Under the pieces are notes generated by a model, which did no database searches, was not told the origin of the DNA, and worked only from the letters and a program-made list of their open reading frames with translations. From Ilyonectria destructans (taxonomy: Eukaryota; Ascomycota; Sordariomycetes; Hypocreales; Nectriaceae), in NCBI GenBank assembly GCA_020740775.1, contig JAHEWK010000006.1, positions 1,364,001 through 1,428,000 of the forward strand: DNA of 64,000 nt, in the 5' to 3' direction. Shown here one piece after another: positions 59,193 through 64,000 of the stretch. Position 1 is the first letter of the stretch; every line of letters begins with the position of its first letter. The translations under genes were made by a program, and so were the position numbers.

Positions 59193-60875
59193 ATGGACGC
59201 AGGCGGTCTCGCTCAAATGTCTTCAAACAGTTTCGCCCCCAGCGGGCTGACCTTGCCTTCCGGAGGCTTGGCCGCCCGCCGTGGCAGCCAGAATGTCAAG
59301 CCCCTCTCTTTTGATGCCATCAACCAGAGCAAGGACAAGGACCCTGGACTCCCCACCCCTCGCACCAGCCGCTCTCACCTGCTCGCTGGTCTGAGGACGG
59401 CGCCAAAGTCCGCGACTGTTGCCTCCTTCGGTCCCCAGTCTCCCACTACTACCGCTCCCGCTCAGCAGTACGCCCGGAACTCCATGGCTGGAAACGCCTA
59501 TGGCATGGGTCAGGATAATGTCTACAACGGCCCTAAGACGGCGTTCCCTCAGTACGGCACCCAGAACAACTACAACAACTCTATGATGAACCAGCAGTAC
59601 ACCGTCGATCAAGTTTTGGCCCCCCCTGAGCTCCCCATTGATGAGCAGGCTCAGGAGCACATGGACCCTAACCTGTACGCCCAACTTGTCGCTACCAACA
59701 TGTACCTGGCCCAACAGCAGCAGCGCCTCCAGCAGCAACTTAGGAGCGTGCAGGCCGCTGCCCAGCAATTCCAGCAGCTCAACCTCAGCAACCCGCAGCT
59801 CACTCAGCAGCAGTTGGCTCTCTATGAGCAGCAGCAGCAGCTCCGAAACATGCAGCAGCAGCTCGGCGTCCAAGCTGCCCTGAGCCAGCAGCAAGCCCAG
59901 CAGGCCCAGCAGACCCAGCAGGTTTACTACAACCCCATGACTGGCCAGTACTACTTTGACAACTCTGCTGCTGTTCAGATGAACGGGTCCTATGTCGACC
60001 AGCCCGGCACCCCCGGCTTCAACGGGTTCCAGCAGCAGCAGCAGCAGCAGGCTACTCCCTCTGTCCAGGTTTCCCCCCCGGCTGAAACTCAGCCCTTCTC
60101 TTTCCGAAGCAACTCCCCTCCCAAGCGATACGAGTCTCCCAGCGAGGTGACGCCTCTCCCTCCGCCATCCGCGAATGCCTTCCGCCGCGGTCACAAGAAG
60201 GCGTGTTCCCTTGCCCCCGTCAACAGCTCCCTCGCCGCCGCCGCTCCCAACGATGCTCCCAAGTCTGCCGGTCCCAAGACCGCTTCGTTTCCGATGACTC
60301 CCCTCACCGGAGGATACGGACCTGGTCAGGCCCGTGCTGGCGAGCACCCTGTTCGTCAGCCCCGTGGCCCTCCTTCCCTGGATGAGCTCAAGTCGAAGCC
60401 TACCGCCAAGCACGAGGGCAGCAAGAACTTTGCCACCCGCACCCGACGATCTGCAGTTCACAACCTTGTTCGTGCTGGCCTGGAGCGCCGCAAGGGCTCC
60501 GGTAGCTCGTGCGGGAGCATGAGCCCTGTTTCTGAGACCGGCGAGGAGTCGACCACTCCTATCACCGACAACGAGTCTGACTCTGGACGCAGTGGTTCCG
60601 GCAGCCTGGCTGGTGAGATGGAGTGCTACAGCGCGCGAACTTCCACAAGCGGTGCCTGGGGAGCTATCGGCTCGGACCGACCTAGCTCGCGCCAGAAGGG
60701 CCGCAAGAGCTCCGATAGTGTAGGCAGTGCAACCTCAGGTTGCGAGAGCGAGAACAGCTCTTTTGCGAATGTGTTCAAGAATGGCGCTCTGCGAGCGGCC
60801 AAGGCGCAAGAGTCGGCTGACAGCCAGCGCAAGGCACCGAGATTGGTGCTCACCAAGGGCACCCAGGGTGTTTAA
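59193..60875 (+). CDS. Gln-rich, low-complexity protein with a conserved basic C-terminal block
   Basis: An uninterrupted frame of 560 residues; I do not recognise its function with confidence. The N-terminal ~100 residues are Ser/Gly/Pro-rich with GSQNVKPLSFDAINQSKD. Residues ~120-300 are rich in Asn, Gln and Tyr, with runs of up to seven Gln, and resemble a prion-like domain. Then come FRRGHKKACSLAPVNSS, a block GPPSLDELKSKPTAKHEGSK and NFATRTRRSAVHNLVRAGL, which looks like the ordered core, and a Ser/Gly-rich tail ending APRLVLTKGTQGV. No membrane segment or signal peptide. An RNA-granule or regulatory protein would fit this composition, but that is inference. Similar fungal proteins may carry the name Scp3, which I recall only weakly. 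The ATG at 59193 is preceded by a stop-rich leader in this frame. Confidence 0.8.
   Translation: MDAGGLAQMSSNSFAPSGLTLPSGGLAARRGSQNVKPLSFDAINQSKDKDPGLPTPRTSRSHLLAGLRTAPKSATVASFGPQSPTTTAPAQQYARNSMAGNAYGMGQDNVYNGPKTAFPQYGTQNNYNNSMMNQQYTVDQVLAPPELPIDEQAQEHMDPNLYAQLVATNMYLAQQQQRLQQQLRSVQAAAQQFQQLNLSNPQLTQQQLALYEQQQQLRNMQQQLGVQAALSQQQAQQAQQTQQVYYNPMTGQYYFDNSAAVQMNGSYVDQPGTPGFNGFQQQQQQQATPSVQVSPPAETQPFSFRSNSPPKRYESPSEVTPLPPPSANAFRRGHKKACSLAPVNSSLAAAAPNDAPKSAGPKTASFPMTPLTGGYGPGQARAGEHPVRQPRGPPSLDELKSKPTAKHEGSKNFATRTRRSAVHNLVRAGLERRKGSGSSCGSMSPVSETGEESTTPITDNESDSGRSGSGSLAGEMECYSARTSTSGAWGAIGSDRPSSRQKGRKSSDSVGSATSGCESENSSFANVFKNGALRAAKAQESADSQRKAPRLVLTKGTQGV
59700..60053 (+). repeat. CAG/CAA-rich region encoding Gln tracts
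   Basis: Repeated CAG triplets encode Gln runs in the protein at 59193-60875, the longest near 60030-60050. Such tracts can vary in length between strains. Confidence 0.8.
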
Positions 60876-62251
60876 GGTGACGCTGCGGCTATAGACGTTC
60901 ATTACACTCCTTCTCACGACTTATGTGCCCGGACTATTTCTTTTTCACATGACTGCTCGGACTGGCGGGAATGCATTTGATGGTTTTCGTTTGGTCCTTT
61001 TTTTGTGTCTCACTGGGGAGTCTTTACCGTTCTGCATGGGGTGGTTCATCCACACTTTTTGTCTTTGTCCACTTTATTACCTATCGAAGTTTATAATTCG
61101 CTTCACAGTCTCTCCTTCAGACGTCTTCTTACACTTGGCCACGACATGAGGGGGAATTACCCGGGGATTATCTTGTCTCAGTCTAGACGGACTATTCTGG
61201 TGTTTGTTTGGGGGACTGACGAGGAATCTTTATACCAATGAGGATGAGAAAATCACGAAAGGGAGAAATGTCTGGTCTGAGGTCTCCGCGAGGCGATCAG
61301 ACGGCCCCTGGTGTGAGTCACGGCCGGCGGTCCCGGCAGGGACACATGTCTGGCAACTTTGACATTTGCTTCTTGCATTCCTTGCGCATCTCCTGGCGCT
61401 CTCCTGTCTTCTTTATCCTGCTCTCCTGGAGAAGACAGGAAGGAAGGGAGGAAGCGACAGGTAGATGATGGAGATGTAGAATTAGTTTAGGAATTGGCAC
61501 AATATAAATTGACGGCCACTTCAACATTAGTGTCTATGGTTCTGGTGACTGTGATGCCATGTGAGACAGCCGGACAATGTTTGGTTGGTTAGTTTTTGGG
61601 TTTAGGAGTTCATTCGTAACCACAAGAGAGTCGAGCAGCCAATTAGTTGATGTCCAACGTCTGGTTGCAATTGCTTGCCGGCCTATATCCATCGATTCAT
61701 CCATCGTCTATCATCCTTTAAGTCAAGTCAAAGCCACTTCACCCCACAGTAATGCCCGTTCCCAACCACCTCGTGCCATGCAGCCAAGCGAACCCATGCT
61801 ATTCATCCTCGTCTCGTCTCATCACATCCCGTCTCATCTCATCTCATCCATCCCCCGCGTCATCTGCGCACGTCTTGCGTTTGTTCCGTTTGACTCATAC
61901 ATGCCCAACCCGGTGCAGATGCTACCCCAGGCGCCCCCCGCCACACACCGTCGCCCCCAAGAAAGGGAAAAGAAGAGTAAAAAAAAGAAAAAGAACTGGT
62001 AGAAATGGAAAGGGTGTGGGGGGAGGAATTCGGGTTCTTCTACCTCGCCTCGTCTGTGGATGACGCCTGGGATCAGGGAGCAGGGATTGAGGTACAGCAG
62101 GACCTGATATTACGTTGTCTTCTTTTTCACTTCTCCCTTGGTATAGTGTCCTTGCTGTTTTCGTCCTTGTTCTGCCCCGCTGCTGTAATGGACCCCCTGT
62201 CATGTCGTCTATTCCTAGATGCTCATGTCATATACGTCATGGGAACTAGTA
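60876..62251. other. Convergent intergenic region
   Basis: 3' flanks of the Gln-rich protein and sepH genes, 1.4 kb. Short frames at 61577-62063 have no motif, and 61795-61865 is a repetitive TCATCTCATC-like stretch. Nothing else was seen. Confidence 0.6.
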
Positions 62252-64000
62252 TCATGACCACTTGACATCGCTCGGCGCCCGACTTCGCCTCTTGCTGGTG
62301 ACGTGGACGCCGACGCCCGCCGCCGTCATACCGGACAGACCCAGGCTTGGGGGCCCGCCGCTACCGTCTCTACTGCCTAGACCGTCTCTGCTACTCAGCC
62401 CATCGCGGCTCCTGAGACCGTCGCGGCTGGCTGATGCGCGGACGACGTTCTCCTTATTACTCAGGCTGCTGTCGCTGCGGACAACCATGGGCGAGTCAGA
62501 CCGGGCGATACCACCGCCTCTGTCCATCCTGGCACTGCCTGGACCAGCCATCGACGTCCGGGGGAGGCGGCTTTTGCCTGCGGCGTTGCCCAGCGACATG
62601 GACTCTCCGCTGACGCGTCGTGGGATGCCGGTCGGTCCATCTCGGCTTCGGGGCCGGTAGAGGATGCCTTCTCGCTCTCGCTCCAGAGCGGCTGACCGGC
62701 GTGGGCTGGCCGCAACCTCGATGTATGCGTTTCCTGCGAGGCTGGCTCGGCTCCGATGCGTCGGCGTCTGCGGGACGGACGCGGACGTGTGCAGGCCCGG
62801 TGGCGTATAACTGGTGTTGCGTCGCGACCCCGAACGCCGCGAAGAGGTCGAGCTCGGTACACTGGGGACGACCTCGTGCGGTCTTGCGTTTCCTTCGACG
62901 CTGGACCTGACCAGTTCCGAAGCCAGGTTCCGTACCAGAACGGCCGAATCCTTCTCCGATAGCGTCTGGATGGCGTCCATGAGAGAACGAACCTGGGAGC
63001 TGTTGAGCGACCTGGTTCCATCGCCGCTTCCGAGCCCTGGCTCGCACGCATCCATGATGGTCCTCACCAGCCTGAGCAAGTTCAGGCGCACCACGGCCTT
63101 CTTGTGTCCCAGTCTTTGGGAAATGCCCCCAAACATCTCGGGCTTCGCCAGCGATGCCGCGACCGACGGGCTCAGGCGCAGCAGCTTGAGCAGGGGCTCT
63201 AGAAGGTTCGAGTCGAACGAGTTGAGCTTATTGGTATTGAAGCAGCTGACGATGGCGCGCGTGAAGTGGCCGTCCACGAGGTGACTCTCCACGTTGGCCG
63301 TCTCTTCCTGTAACCAGATCAGGATGGCATCCAACGCCGTTACCTGCCAGTACTGGTCCGTCAAGAGCGAGACGTAAAAGTCCAGGCCCTTGTTCTGCCA
63401 CAGATATCTGCGACCCTTAGATCCGGAATGCGCCATATCGCACAGGATCGGTAGCGCAAACTCCTTCGGTGGCCGGTCTGTCCGCATGATGCGGAGCAAC
63501 AGCGGGATGATACCGCCCACGGCAGCATCCTCTTGGCGCTCCTTGCTGAGACGGCAGAGGTTGAAGAGGGTGTTGAGGACTTGGTTGGAGATTTCCCGGA
63601 AATGCGTTTGACCCTTCTTCATGCTGTAACTGAGGAGGTCGATGAGGAATTCGATGGCGTCGGCGGAGTGGAGGGATTCGATAGTCGTAGAAAGCATCGA
63701 GAGGTTCTTGATGAACTTGAGCATCGTGATTTGGTGGACGGCAGTCATCCGCCGTAGGTCCTTCAGAACGCTCTTCAACACCTGTCGGTCTGCCACCACC
63801 TCCTTGACGTAGTTCTCTGCCTGGCTGAAGAGGTAGAAGATGTTGACGATTCGCCCTTCGATGAGTTCGTCCAGCTCATCTTCGCCTTCTTCATCGAGAA
63901 CTCTGTGCAGTACCAAGGCCAACGGGTACAAGATCTTGCTGCGTGAGAAGATTCTGCAAAAGTCGTTCTTGGGCGTCGGGCCCTGAAGCTCGAAGACGTT
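62252..64000 (-). CDS. sepH: Septation (SIN) protein kinase SepH/Cdc7/Cdc15, C-terminal part
   Basis: STE-family kinase that starts the septation initiation network and actin-ring formation. Only the C-terminal ~580 residues are inside the window; the kinase domain lies beyond the right edge. The visible frame is open from the edge (NVFELQGPTPKNDFCRIFSR) to TGA at 62254-62252. It has an all-helical, armadillo-like region (to about 62985) with LFSQAENYVKEVVADRQVL, TMLKFIKNLSMLS, HFREISNQVLNTLFNLCRLS and LPILCDMAHSGSKGRRYLWQ. These match the C-terminal region of SepH/Cdc7 kinases as I know them. The tail is disordered and Arg/Ser-rich, with a short repeat SRDGL (five or more copies) near 62360-62430. 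No intron is needed in this part. Confidence 0.85.
   Translation of the reverse strand, partial: NVFELQGPTPKNDFCRIFSRSKILYPLALVLHRVLDEEGEDELDELIEGRIVNIFYLFSQAENYVKEVVADRQVLKSVLKDLRRMTAVHQITMLKFIKNLSMLSTTIESLHSADAIEFLIDLLSYSMKKGQTHFREISNQVLNTLFNLCRLSKERQEDAAVGGIIPLLLRIMRTDRPPKEFALPILCDMAHSGSKGRRYLWQNKGLDFYVSLLTDQYWQVTALDAILIWLQEETANVESHLVDGHFTRAIVSCFNTNKLNSFDSNLLEPLLKLLRLSPSVAASLAKPEMFGGISQRLGHKKAVVRLNLLRLVRTIMDACEPGLGSGDGTRSLNSSQVRSLMDAIQTLSEKDSAVLVRNLASELVRSSVEGNARPHEVVPSVPSSTSSRRSGSRRNTSYTPPGLHTSASVPQTPTHRSRASLAGNAYIEVAASPRRSAALEREREGILYRPRSRDGPTGIPRRVSGESMSLGNAAGKSRLPRTSMAGPGSARMDRGGGIARSDSPMVVRSDSSLSNKENVVRASASRDGLRSRDGLSSRDGLGSRDGSGGPPSLGLSGMTAAGVGVHVTSKRRSRAPSDVKWS

Noticed and set aside
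59223..60461. 412-codon minus frame antisense to the Gln-rich protein
   Set aside because: Leu runs are the mirror image of CAG-encoded Gln runs; no independent support.
1..64000. A biosynthetic or defence gene cluster
   Set aside because: The recognised genes are unrelated in function and widely spaced; no synthase, regulator-transporter set or repeated spacer array is present.

Overview
The window reads as nuclear DNA of a filamentous ascomycete, most likely Sordariomycetes. Genes are broken by introns of about 46-60 bp, coding DNA is GC-rich with C/G in third positions, proteins match fungal families (SepH/Cdc7 septation kinase, MBF-type APSES factor, HET domain, Dcw1/Dfg5 GH76, fungal GH51, DUF3824, DUF3602), and intergenic gaps are long. 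I saw no bacterial operon, CRISPR array, rRNA, convincing tRNA or intact transposon. Exon joins were worked out by hand; each spliced gene closes in frame with whole codons.

Layout. 1-1667: 3' part of a multicopper oxidase (+), cut by the window edge. 2597-4523: seven-exon amino-acid permease (-). 6429-7392: prolyl-4-hydroxylase-like 2OG-Fe(II) dioxygenase (+), tail to tail with an intronless Prp2/DHX16-type spliceosomal DEAH helicase (-, 7474-10503). That helicase shares a 469-bp divergent promoter with an ER-lumenal DnaJ of Scj1 type ending in HDEL (+, 10973-12336). 12773-16111: 1095-residue DUF3824 protein (-). 18847-20327: decayed HET-domain gene. 20887-22131: Erv41 cargo receptor (-). 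24843-26383: GPI-anchored GH76 (+). 27874-28233: 5' fragment of an MFS sugar transporter (-). 29370-31417: GH51 arabinofuranosidase (+) with a GC-AG intron and CreA-like sites upstream. 34021-34418: DUF3602 protein (+). 35549-36852: Arp1 of dynactin (-), divergent from an Mbp1-type cell-cycle factor (+, 37485-39786). 47575-48513: one-pass membrane protein (+). 59193-60875: Gln-rich protein (+) behind a gap of over 10 kb and a long C/T-rich leader. 62252 to the right edge: C-terminal part of SepH/Cdc7 kinase (-).

The intact genes are mostly unlinked housekeeping functions: secretory pathway (Scj1, Erv41), wall building and plant polysaccharide use (GH76, GH51), splicing, dynein motility, G1/S transcription and septation. 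I see no biosynthetic cluster. The least ordinary content is the two gene relics, the GC-AG intron, the HDEL-tagged DnaJ with a UPR-like motif, the six repeated Ala/Gly segments in the DUF3824 protein, and the gene-poor gaps at 39787-47574 and 48514-59192. I found no clear new multi-gene system.
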